A stretch of DNA of 64,000 nucleotides from Plectosphaerella cucumerina (Eukaryota > Ascomycota > Sordariomycetes > Glomerellales > Plectosphaerellaceae): positions 1,550,001 to 1,614,000 of the forward strand of contig JAGPXD010000005.1 of NCBI GenBank assembly GCA_020746995.1, written 5' to 3'. Below, in pieces: positions 51,583-63,004 of this stretch (position 1 is the first letter of the stretch; each line of letters begins with the position of its first letter). Both the position numbers and the translations under genes were made by a program. The notes below the pieces were generated by a model. That model ran no database searches and was not told where the DNA came from. It saw only the letters and a list, made by a program, of their open reading frames with translations.

Positions 51583-52815
51583 TGCGATGATGGTGGTGGT
51601 GGTGGTAAAAGGCGCGGTAGATTGGGAGTCGGTTCGGTCGGTCAATTGGGGACAACTAAGCAGTGAAGCAAGCCGTCCAGAAATTTCCGCCACGAAGAGG
51701 AGGAGGAGGAAGAGGGTCGGAGGTCCGAGTAGGGTGCTTGGAAGCGGCGGGGAGGATAGGTAAAGGGGGCGGATGGGGAGAGGGACAGAGAGTCGCACGA
51801 GCGAGACTTTTGAATATCAAATTTCCAGGGTCGTCTGGATTTTGTTGAATTGGACGCAGCGCACGCACTTCACTTGGAGAAGCACCGCCGCACTTGCCTT
51901 GTGTCCTTCTCTCCTTCCCTCCAGCGGCGCCGCCCCCCCCTGCCCCTGGCCCCGAGTTGCCCCACATTCCAGATACCATGGTGGTGCACGGACCAGGGGA
52001 GCTCTGTTTCCCGTCCTTCAGATGCTTCTAGAGCTTCGCCAGGGCACGTGCCGGTATTGTGTGAGGGCTGGAGGAGATGAAGCGCGATGTTCATCGCGCG
52101 CCGTATGACAGTGTTCAGGTAATGAGAGTAGTCCGCCCAAGTCTATTCGCGGCACGAAGCGCTAACAGCGTCTTACAAAGACGGGTCCGGGTAGCGACAT
52201 GCAGTGAGCAGATGGCGAGGGAGGTGCTCATCAAGCTCTTGTCGTGCCTGCAATTGACATCTTCAATAAGAAATCAAAGTTTCAGTGAATCAACTTATCT
52301 TATTTTAAAGGGGATCAGCAGCAGTTATGTGGCAGGCAGTGACTTCGGAGGCATGACTTCCTGTCCAATACCGAGGTACATTGTGTGGCAAGCAACAAAC
52401 TTCCGGTCCAAAATCATGATTTAAAATGAAAATGGAAATCAAAATGCCAACATAAAAACGATGAGCCTGAAGATTTCTTCAATGACACTATTGACAGAGG
52501 TTGATTCTCATCCTCAATACCGGTATGCCTGACGTCCTCTCGTCAAGAGAACAAAGGCAGCGCCGGCTAAACCCCGGAAGTCCCCTCGGATCCACTCTTC
52601 CATCGCGCTCCCGGATCCACCTGGAATTTTTTGGCTGCAAGGCTGTTGCAGATGCAAATTCCCATCTCCAGAGTCAACCAGCAATCATCAACCCCCAGCC
52701 GCCCAGCGTCCACCACCGAGCGAACGATCGCGATACCCGAATTGACTGGTCGCCTAAACGCAAATCTCCGCCTCAACCCGCCCAGAACCCCGATCACCGG
52801 TCGCGTCTGCCCACG
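51583..52815. promoter_or_regulatory. Divergent promoter region BFR1-RPB5
   Basis: 1.23 kb between divergent starts. It contains a CCCTCCTCC/GGAGGAGGAGG block near 51700, an AT-rich patch at 52250-52460, and a C-rich RPB5 leader. No gene was supported; one plus frame from 52501 is merely the upstream extension of the first RPB5 exon. Confidence 0.45.
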
Positions 52816-53655
52816 ATGGATAACAGCCAGGAGAACGCAAACAAGGAGGTCGTCCGCCTCTGGCGCGCATGGCGGACCGTCCACGAGATGGTCGCGGATA
52901 GGGTACGCGATCTTCACCCAGGCAACTGCGGTCGCCAGGCTTTCTTCGCGACACCATTGAAGAACGAGCGCTAACGAAACGACACAGGGCTACGAGCTGG
53001 CCCAGGACGAGATCAACATGCCCCTCAACCGCTTCCGCTCCGAATACACCACCGCCGACGGCAGCGTCGAGTACGTCTAGTCTCCTTAGACTTTCCAGAA
53101 AACCACCCGCTCATGTTGACCCTTCCCAGCCGCCACAAGCTCACCTTCTCCGCCCGCCCCTCCGACGCCATGCTCGCCAAGAACACGCCCGCGCCGACAG
53201 CCTCCAACCCCGACCCGACACCCGACTGCGGCCAGATCTACGTCGAGTTCGTGCCCGACACGTCCCTCGGCGTCGCCACCATCCGCCGCTTCCTGAACCA
53301 CATCATGCTGCACAACTTCAAGGCCGGCATCATGGTCACCCACGTCGCCCTCACCCCCTCAGCCCGCAAGAGCCTCATGTCCGTCGAGAACTTTGCACGT
53401 ATCGAGTGCTTCCTCGAGGAGGACCTGCTCGTCAACATCACCCATCACGAGCTCGTGCCCACCCACATCCTTCTCTCGAAGGAGGAGAAGAGTGCCCTGC
53501 TCAAGCGCTATCGCCTCAAGGAGACGCAGCTGCCCCGCATCCTGCAAAAGGACCCCGTCGCTCGCTACCTCGGTCTCAAGAGGGGGCAGGTCGTCAAGAT
53601 TATCCGTACTTCGGAGACGGCTGGTCGGTACGCCAGTTATCGTCTTTGCGTGTAG
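52816..53655 (+). CDS. RPB5: RPB5, subunit common to RNA polymerases I, II and III
   Basis: 231-aa nuclear protein from exons 52816-52902, 52988-53070 and 53130-53655. The N-terminal part (VVRLWRAWRTVHEMVADRGYELAQDEINMPLNRFR) is the eukaryote-specific jaw domain. The C-terminal 75 residues are the archaeal RpoH-like assembly domain: HELVPTHILLSKEEKSALLKRYRLKETQLPRI, KDPVARYLGLKRGQVVKIIRTSETAGRYASYRLCV. It is slightly longer than yeast Rpb5 (215 aa) because of an Ala/Pro/Asn/Thr-rich insert (about 70-90: KNTPAPTASNPDPTPDC). An in-frame ATG far upstream at 52501 gives a low-complexity extension and is unlikely. Confidence 0.95.
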
Positions 53656-55407
53656 GCGGAAGCAGCAGCGGTGGCAGAAGCCGGTGGGCGTACGGGTGTC
53701 CAGGCAGGATAGAGGGCACAAAGGACGCCTGGCGTGAGTGAAGACGCCACTATTCCTCTCGAGATGACAGCGCCATCCTGCTGAGTCCCGGGAGACGAGG
53801 CGTGTCAATCCACCACACAGGAAGAGACGACGAGGGGCGTTTGCGCAAACCATTCGGGGGGTTTTGTTTTCCGTACGGCGTTCGGGGGGAGCACGGGGTC
53901 TGAGGCTCAGTCTCCCATGTTTTGATGTGTACTAGAAGCGAAGACTGAAAATAATCCATTCACCTTCATCGCCTGAATATCAGACGAGTCTCAATGCCCG
54001 CTTACACTCTAACCTCATGGCAGTGACACGTCTCTTCCAATGACTCCTATCAATCTGCTCAAACCACGTGCTGATCGACAGTCCGAGCCATCAAGCACAA
54101 CCCGACATGATCACCCTCAATGACACCCCCCAAAGACCTCCAAGCTTCCACGTCCACCGCATAAACACAACCCTCACCCCCAGGTCCAAGCTCACATGAA
54201 ACTCCTCACCCCCAAGACCGAGAAGAACATTCCGTCATCTTCCCTAATCAGGCAGCCCCATCGCAATAACCCACGACTCGACCTGCCGTCTGATCAATGC
54301 CGCAAACGCCAGCACCTTCCCTGCAGATCCAAACGTCATACGGGAAGCAAATCTTCTACTTTATGTACATTTTGTAAAGGGGGAAAATAGGGGTTCAAAC
54401 ATGCTCACACCTCCACCTCACGGCGTGCATCAAGAAGCGAGACCGATGGCGGGAGCCTTGCGCTAGGTCCCCCAGCATGCAAAAGGCATTCTCTCTTCAG
54501 ACGAAAATCCTCCTTCCATCTTTGGCCGGCCCAGACGCCCGCTACAGGCGTAAACTCAAAATCCGCACCGCGGGGGGGAGGCGAACAGACAAGCAGACAA
54601 GCACACCATCTTCGCGGATAGGGCGGGCTAGAGTGCTCCATCTCGCGCCGGCCGTGCAGAAGAGAGCTTCCTCATCGGTGCACAAAGTCCGTGCGGCAAA
54701 GCAGCGGCACATCGATAGCCCTCCCAGCCAAGAGTCTTAGCCCCGTGCCACCGGGGCAAAGCCAAACGAACAGACAATCAGATGGGAAGTCATTGGCATG
54801 GTGTTGTACTTGTATAAGTTGGTCATTATGTTGGTATGAGAGTACAGATAGAAGGGCGTGTCGCTCGACCCTCGACGTAACTGTACTCGCAGACCCGACA
54901 AAGAGGCGGGCGCTTCTGCGGAAAATACAAGCGAAAATAAAATGGCGGCGCTGCTCGTGCTCGCCGGGGTATATGGTAAACAGAGAAAAGGAGAAGAAAA
55001 AGAAGGGGGATCAGCCGATCCCGGAAACATTGCAAAGAGACAAAGCAGCAGGCCGCCCTCGTGTAGCGACGACGATGTGCCCGAACAAGGGAGGCCGAGG
55101 CTCACCCTCCAGCCTCGCCACCGCAACCCAGCTTCCCAAATATCCCTTCCCAAAATAGCGCTCTGGCTGGCGCCTAGCCTCCTCGTCCCCTCATGATCAT
55201 TCTCCGATGATTGTGTCGTGATAAAGGAAATTCCGTAGTCCTCGTAAAAATTAGCCCGACTTTCCGTAGTGGGCTGCCCAAAGCCATCCGTGGCAGATGC
55301 CGGGAACCATGAACGCCGTCCGCGGGTTTGGAGTTCTACTGTTGTGCCTCCTAAACCCCAAAGGCGCTGCGAAATGTTGTATATGAATGAGTGTCTCAGG
55401 TGCCTGC
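53656..55407. terminator. Convergent 3' region, RPB5 and Pth11-like gene
   Basis: 1.75 kb between convergent stop codons. No protein gene or tRNA was recognised; open frames are short and overlap on both strands. It probably contains both 3' UTRs and spacer DNA. Confidence 0.45.
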
Positions 55408-57070
55408 CTATCTGAGCAAGCCACCAACGTCGTTCAACTCGGGGCCATCGTTGACCGAAGGGTCGAAGATCGCATTCCGCATGAGGCGCGACTGTGGTAT
55501 CGTGTGTAGCTCGGTGCCGTTCGTCGGCCTGGGACGACCCGGTCTCGGACCAGGTGGGCCGATGAAGCCGCCGATGTCCTGTAGCAGCGTCGTCGAGCCA
55601 CGCCTCTGACCGGTTGCCGATGCTGGCAACGCGGGCGACGGCAGGTCCTGGTTGACAGGCGAAAGAGGGTCGACGCCCGAAAGGTAACTGTCTCGCCTGT
55701 GCGAGTGCGAGCTGCCGCTGCCCTGGTCGTCGGACAGTAGGCCGCCGACATCAAAGAAGGACACCCTGCGCGGCGTTGTGGACGAATTGCTCCGGGTTTT
55801 GTACATGCCGTCTCGGGGCAGGAGGGAGTCATCGCTCCTCTCACTCCTCTCGGCCCGGCTGCGTTGCCTCTCGGGGAAGTTCCACTGCCTCAGGTCATCG
55901 CCGAATTTTCTGACCAGAGGTGCGGGCATGTAACCACCTCGCCTCGACTCGTCGTCTGAGAACTCGGGGATCTCGCGGAGCTCAGGCTCGACCCCCAGAC
56001 CGACGTCTCTCACGAGGTCTTCATCGCTCCCCCAATGCCTCTGCATTGTTGGGCGCCGGCTGCGAGAGATGAGTGTGCGGTCCACAGAATCGGCGGCAAC
56101 CGAGCCAAACTTGAACTTGCTCTTCTTGACACCTCTGTCACGAACAAAGGAGCCGAGGACAAGCGAGTTTGCGGCCGTGACGGCGAATAGGAGCTCGACC
56201 GAGGCGAGCAGCGACCGCAGCTGTTGGTTGCCCTGCTGCCAGATGACGTGTGGGATGCGGTAGCATGTGACGGCGACAACAGCTAGGCTGAGAGAGAAGA
56301 GTAGCGTAAGCTGGACCTTCTTCTTGACGCCGAGGTTGCTCCTCAGGATCATAGGGACGGGGAAGAAGACCAACATCAAGTCGGTGATGATGTTGCAAGT
56401 GGCCATGGTCAGGAACTGGGCGTAGGCCTGGCGGCATTGGCCGCCTGGGTCAGGCAAGACCTGCCAGTAGTGGGAGACGGGCCTGCACTCGGCGAAAGTG
56501 CTGATGACGATGGCGACAAAGGTGCTCACGAGCATGACCCTGATGAATAACAGCGTCCTGCCGACGTAGCGTTCGCCAGTGCTCTCAGTGAGGCGCTTGA
56601 AGTACTCGAGAACGGCGTCCTTGAGAATCCACAGTCTGCAGCACGGAAGACGTTAGCGAACACCGAACCCACGTAGCGGAAACTTTGTTGCGGCCCCGGA
56701 CCCGGAGCTTCGGTGCAACGGCTCGAGCCACGTACGTTGCTGCATAAAAGATGCGGGTTGCCAGGACTAGGCCGCTGCCAATCTCCCTGTGCCGAATGTC
56801 TTCGGGGGAGAGGTCGACGCTGTCGAATTGCGCGTTGTTGGTGCCCCATAGCAGGACGACGTGCAGGCAAGCCATCCTCATGTACATGGGGATCAGAGCC
56901 AGCGCAGCCACCTTGTCTTCTCGGAAAAGCCGCTCGCTTCGAATGAATCGGCCGACCACGCGCAGCGCAATCATGGTGGTGCAGAAGGCTGTGATCCACC
57001 AACACACTAGAAGCGTGGGCTTGTCCTCAACGAAGGGGCGCAGCGGCGGGGGATCCGAGTACAGAGACAT
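55408..57070 (-). CDS. Pth11-like / fungal rhodopsin-domain membrane protein
   Basis: 520-aa integral membrane protein from exons 56736-57070 and 55408-56635. Seven hydrophobic segments fit the fungal rhodopsin-like domain: LLVCWWITAFCTTMIALRVVGRF (TM1), KVAALALIPMYMRMACLHVVLLWG (TM2), IGSGLVLATRIFYAAT, a TM with VMLVSTFVAIVISTFAECRPVSHYW, FLTMATCNIITDLMLVFFPVPMIL, VQLTLLFSLSLAVVAVTCYRI and LLASVELLFAVTAANSLVLGSFV. The AECRP-x-SHYW and CNIITDLMLVFFPVPMI motifs are typical. No CFEM domain precedes it. The cytosolic tail of about 230 residues is Ser/Arg-rich with VSFFDVGGLLSDD and, at the very end, NDVGGLLR: the DVGGLL word occurs twice. In plant pathogens Pth11 proteins sense surfaces, but this subgroup has mostly unknown roles. 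It has 5.9 kb of gene-free DNA upstream. Confidence 0.8.
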
Positions 57071-60000
57071 GACTGCTGTATACGTCCACGCTCGCCGTCC
57101 TCCGCAGAGGGCACGACGAGCGGGGAGAGAGTTGCGTCGGAGGGGTTATGGGCGGGTTCTGCTAGGACGGAATGTCCGTCGTTGTCGTCGAAGTCGAGGT
57201 TGACGCAAGAGGTCGAGAAGGCGGGATGACGAGATGGCGGTGGATTGACTGCGCGCACAGCTGCGTGTTATGTGCGCGGTCGGGAGGAATTACTATGATT
57301 CTGCTTCGGTGTCGAGAACGGTGGATGTGGTGGTCGCTGTATCTCGTGCATGCGTACTGTGATAGTGTCGGGACGGCGGATGTGACATGGAGCAGCAGAC
57401 GAGTCCGCGCGCCGGGTGGTGTTGCAGCGAAAGGAGCGAGGGGCGCAGGCGTGAAATGCGTCCCAGCTCAGATCAGATCAGATGGCCCTCCTATTCTCAG
57501 GTCGTCGTCGTGTTCGTCTGTCGGGTTCGTGAACGGGACAGGAAGCAGTGTCGGTTGTCGGCAGGAAACCTGGGTCAAGATGGAGAGTGTGAGGAGGGCG
57601 AGGGCGAGGTGGGTGTGCCGGGTATAGGAAGCAGCAGCAGGTCGGTCTTACGGGGTACGGTAGGGTAGGGTAGCAGGGTCGTTCAGCTGCTGCACTCAGC
57701 AGAAGGTCTTCTTGGCTGGACTGGACGTGCCGCTACCCTATCGACTAGCGACCCTTGACCTGGGGGGTGTGAGTGTCCCGCAGATTGGGGCGATATGGCA
57801 CCCAAGGATCCCCTCTCATTGCACCACCCAGGTGGAGATGGGGGGAAGGAGTTGGACCCGGCGGGCAGGGAGGGGGGTGTACGGTGTGTGAGCCCCCGGG
57901 GTGTGTGTGACCGTGAGGGGCCTGTCGTTCGGTCCAATCTGGGCCTCGGCGGGCGGAGGGCTGTGGGAGAGAGAGACTGATGGATGGGATGTCGTGTAGC
58001 CCGCTGCCTTTTCGTCTGTCTGTCAATCAGCGCGTCGACAAACGTGCTGGGTGGAGGAGGAAGACTCGATGATCTCGACTTGCGATGCGGAAGCGGTCGA
58101 GGACAAAGACAGCTGAATTCTGACACAATACTGTCATTTGCGTGCCCTCAGTGTTTCTTCTCCATGTCTGGCCCTGCCGCCCCTCTTACACAAGTCAGTC
58201 AGTCAGTCGTCACTTGTCAGTCGGCGCCGAAGAACGAGCGAGCGCAAGCCGTGGCGGTTGGCGGCCCACATTGTTCAGTCCCGCGATGTGGCTTGACTTT
58301 GTGCCTCAGTTCCCGCGACAGAGTCTCAGGCGTGCCTCGTGCCTGGACTCCAGCGCCCGAGGAGGTGGTCCAAACTCGGTTTCTCGCGAATCGAGCATCA
58401 GGGGTGGGAGCGAGAGATGGCTCGCCTTGCTCCAGGAAACGAACGATGCATCCTCCGCCCGTTGGTCCAGGCGGTCTGATCTGGCAGGCATCCCCCCCGA
58501 GTTCCCGATTCCGAGGGCCCCGAAGCCCCCGTCACCTCATTCCCAGCACTCCGTATCAGTGGATGTGCTAGTGGTCTTGGCTCACGAGGGCTTCATCGAT
58601 TTTGGAGGGCTGCAATTCGCTCCCCATGGTCCCGTCAGTGTGTGTGACCGCCTGGCCCGGCCGTGCACGACAGCGACAGAATGCCTTGGAGTGAGCCGGC
58701 GCCCCTCTGATTGCCCTCTTCTCCCAGCCCCGACACTCGCTGACAAGTGCAGGCTCCGCCGTGGTGGTCCAACATCGCTTGGTCCCGCGATGGAGCGGTT
58801 CCTCTCAGATAAGGCAACGGAAGGGGAGAGGCCAGAGGGAGCACCGCAGCGAGGCCGGTGGGGGCGCCCCGGTCATCCGCCCGTTGAAGAGAAACGCTGG
58901 CTGAACGGTGGGCGTGTGCCTAAGAAACTCGTGGCCTCGTGGCGGGGCCGTTGCCCTTTTCCTGACCGATGTCGACCCCATCCGCCAGCCATTCGCGTCT
59001 TCGTGATTGGAAGCGTTAACGGGGTCGAAATATTGCGATAGCCCTATTCGTACGAATGGGTATCGTGGTGATTAAATCCAACCCAGCTCGTCGGTTCCTG
59101 GCACATTCCGAGGTGTTGAGCTGCATCCCCTGGTCACCGTCGCGGGCGCAGTCGGTCCTCCTATCAGCAAGTAGCGGCAACTCAGTGTCTCTCGTCCCGT
59201 GGTCTGCGGCGTCGTCCAGTCGCTGATGGTTTAGGCTTTCTGTCCCAGGTGACAGCCAAGGCTGGATGGCTCGAATGAGCGATGTCGGCATGCATGCGGC
59301 GAAGACTGCGCCGTGGGCAGATAGAGGTCTGGCCCCCTCCCCGGCATGCCGCGAATGATCACGGTGAAGTAGCCGGTGGCAGGGGGGTTTTCCGATGGCT
59401 GAAGGGGATGCACAGACTGCCGGGGAGGCTTGCAGATTGGGAGGCGTTCAGTCGGTAACCGATGTCGGTTGGACAGCGGCAGAACCAACGGTTGCGGTGA
59501 CCTAGGAATTGTAAACGAAACTAAAGAGAGAGGCAGGCAGTCAGATCAGGTCAGAGTCGCAATGGCAGACGCCTCACAGGCACGAAGCACCAAGCGCCGT
59601 CCGAGTTGTTGCATTGCGGTGGTGCCCCGGTGCCCTGGGCTGCGCTTCGCTGCGCCCGGCGGTGGTTGGGTGAGTGATGCGACGTCGCCCATCGCGCGAC
59701 GTGGGCCAAGCCGCGACAAGCACTGGCAGATTGCGCGTAGTGTGCGTCGTTCTGTCTCGACTGCCCATCTGTCCGTCCCATCCTCGAAGGGAATAGTCGC
59801 ATTTGGGGAACACTGTTTGGCGTGTTGAGCCCAGGCTGCTGGCGGACGAGTGAAGCTGACTTTGGCAAGGCGCGGGCCACTTGGCGACAAATCGGGATCT
59901 CACGAGACCTTGCGACGACTCGAGCTTGGGACGAGTCGAGTCACGTCGAGTCAAGCTCGAGTCGCCCACTGTTCCTTCCTGCGGAACGGGGTCCCGCGGG

Positions 60001-63000
60001 AAAAGCCAAGGCTGCCTGCATCCCCATCCCCATTCTGCCCTGCTCTTGCCCTGCTCCTGCCCGCCCGTCGACTGCTCCTGCCTGCCCTTGAGCGAATCCA
60101 GCACCTCCGCCGGGGCCCCTGCCCTCCTGCCAACTGTTCCCACCGCCACCCTCGCGGCCGTTCTGCCAATCAAAGATGCAGAACCCTTGGGGAAATTGAG
60201 CGAGGCAGGAGCCACCGTGAGCTCCGTGTGTGAAGACTGGCAGGGACCCCGCCTATGACCTGCAGAATGACCAATCATGGGGGACATGGACGCCGCAAAT
60301 GACAGGGGGTTCATACCGCACCAAGGCAGGCCGCAGAAGGCGCGTCCCGCCACGACTCTTCAACCTGCTGCCCGCGGGCCTGCCAATCTTCAAGCAGGGG
60401 AGGGGAAGAAAGGGAAAGGGCAACGCTTGCCAGCCAGTCCCAATCCCGACACAACCATCGCACCGGAAAGGAATGGCACAGATGGCGCAATATGGCCACT
60501 CACAATCCAGACATCAATCTGGGAAGGAACGCCCAGGCGCTTGTGTCCTGTGAGGTGAGTGCAAAAGACGAGACATTTCTCTCTCTCCCCGGAAGCGAGC
60601 TGACGTGATAGCGACAACGGCCGTCTGCTGCTGTCGCCCAGGAAGAAGAAACGCCTCGGCCAACCACCCTCGAACCAGGGCCAATCTCCTCCTCCACGTC
60701 TGCCCACCGCCCACCACCCATCGTCCCCGGGACACTGGACGCACACGCTCTGATCGCCACACATCTCACGCGACAAGCTTCCAACCTTGGCCCATCCAAC
60801 ACGTGCGAATGGCCCGTGAGCTTCCCGGGGCGTTGCGGACCCCAGCCGGCAAAACGAAGCGTTGCCGCCGGCTCACGATTCACCCAGCAAGGCCTACTCG
60901 TACCACCTGGCTGGCCAGTGCCAAAGTTCAAAAGATCGCTCTGCTGCTCCTCGCAAATTCGCGTGCGATACGAGACAGCCACGTCGGCGCTGAGCCCTGG
61001 GCCCCCCGGAAACTACCCACGGCGGTATTACCACATCCACGCTGATGCGCTGCACCGACCAAGGGGTCCAGACGTCGATCTAACCAGGCCTTGTCGCTTG
61101 CCGGGCCTCATCTGCACATCGCCAACCCGCCCCGATGCACGCCCGCACGCACACCCATCGACTTTGACAAAACATCGAGACAAATCCCGCCACCCGCACC
61201 CTCGCTCGCCTTCAACCTCCCCGCGAGGCACGGACACTCTCGGTGTCACAGTCCCACGTGCGGAGCCCATCCATTGGCGACGAGGGCTATTAATGAACTC
61301 ACGACGACGGGAAACAGCTGCCTCGCAGATCGCCGTCGTCGCTTAGCATGTGACACCTCAGCACAGAGCAGGCGGTGCCACAAGCTCCCCGACCAGCTCC
61401 CCCCCGCCTAATTGTCCGAAGTGCTGCCCTCCCCTCTGGCCCGAGGCGATGTGGCATCGGTGACATTCTGGCTATTTGCCGCTCTTGAGGCTGAATGCCA
61501 TCCAACCGGATGGCGGAGTCTGGCCCCGACGCCTCGGACACTGGCATCTCTCCCCTGGCGGAGCCTCATTTGACCAGCAAGAACCTAATTTGTATCACAA
61601 TGCCTGGTGTAGCTGAGCTCGCGCGATGCTCCGGTCTGGCTCCGAGGGTTGTCCGGCCCAGGCTCGGCTGGCTTCCTGCGTTGAGCTGGTCCCGACTGAT
61701 CGTCAACGTCCCCGACATCGCCGAGGAAGCTCACCATGGGAAGTGGCAGTTCCCCGTGCCGGGCGTACTGTAGTGCCTCGTCGATCCTTCATCCTGACTG
61801 TCATCCCGTGTTGATGTTCGAAGGCTAACGACCTCCAGCACTGATTGGCAGTCGATTATCGCTCTATCAGCGGGAAACATGTCGACGGACTCTGCCCGCC
61901 CGTCGCGCTACTAGCCACCGGCGCGAACCCCCTAGGCGACAGACACGAGGGATCTTTAGCTTATCTCGGGGAAAAGGCGCCAAGTGGATGTTACCCCTGA
62001 CCGGCTGGTCAGACTTATCACTCGTCGTCCTGGGCAAAGCTCAGGTTCGGCATCAGGAGATGCGCCGTCTGAATGTGTGTGGGAAGTGTCCGCAGCTCAT
62101 AGACACATCGAGGAACGCCCCTCAATCCCGTTGAGATCCTGCCGCTCCTCTGCAACACTTCAACGCCCGCCGCGCCGGGGTGTGAGCTCCCCTGCGACAC
62201 CGCAGGATCAACGAACGCTACTCGGACTGTTGACCCCTCGACCTTGCCAGAACCGGCAGTCCGGCCCCGACCCCTCGTGGATGCAAGACAGCCAGACCGT
62301 GGAAGCGAGACCCTGATCCTCCTCTTGCGCCTGCCCGCGCAGTGCTTACTTGCGCAATGAGTGGGGGCTGGCCTCTGTTGGGGGACGGGTCGTCGCTCGC
62401 GTTGGCGTCTTGCTATGGCGGCTTTACGCCATCCTCGTTTCTTATTCACCTTCCTTCTCTGGACAGACGCCAGCCTAGTCGGCGCCTCCAGAAAAGTCGC
62501 GCGCTCCCCATGCTGGCGGCTGCCGAGACCTGCACGGATTTTGCACCCTGGCCACGATGCCTGCATGCAACCCATCCCCCCATGCACCCTCAGTTTCGAG
62601 TCTGGCCCACGTCGTGGGGTGAGAAGGAGAGTGACAGCGGACGGCATCGTTCTGCGGCATGAAGCCCTCCCGCCAGCCACAGGAAGCTCTCCGAACACAC
62701 TGCCGACCTTCGAGAAGACTCGATGTGACATTCTCATCAAGCGTTGTGCATGGCGGTAGACGTGCAGTCGTCGTGCCGTCCCCGAGCCGTCCCTGGGATG
62801 TCGGGGGGTCAACCTGCACCCGCGGCAGTACCTGACATGATGGCATGGCGGTTGCTTTTGCTAGACGACCAGCTTCGGAACTCTACGAAGTATAGACATG
62901 ATGGCCCGCTTGCTTTGTCGAAAACCAACCACCCCTCGAGTCATCCGATATCTGGGCCGTCCCGTCACTCACCCGCGCTGACTGCGTTTCATGGCGCGGT

Positions 63001-63004
63001 CGAC
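57071..63004. other. 5.9-kb gene-free region upstream of Pth11-like gene
   Basis: No gene could be supported between the Pth11-like start and the stop of the tubulin cofactor D gene. Open frames (for example 58142-59041 on plus and 59574-60353 on minus) are Arg/Pro/Ser-rich and overlap on both strands. Features noted are GTCA tetramer repeats near 58193-58211 and a perfect 12-bp inverted repeat at 59916-59964. The proximal part should include the promoter of the Pth11-like gene; the far end is the cofactor D terminator. Confidence 0.55.
59916..59964. repeat. Perfect 12-bp inverted repeat with 25-bp loop
   Basis: CGACTCGAGCTT at 59916-59927 is the exact reverse complement of AAGCTCGAGTCG at 59953-59964. 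The 25-bp spacer itself contains three further CGAGTC words around a TCACGT core, so the whole element is a dense array of CGAGTC half-sites in both orientations. Confidence 0.75.

Noticed and set aside
58142..60353. Open frames of 299 and 259 codons in the 57-63 kb region
   Set aside because: No motifs, overlapping on both strands, random-like composition.
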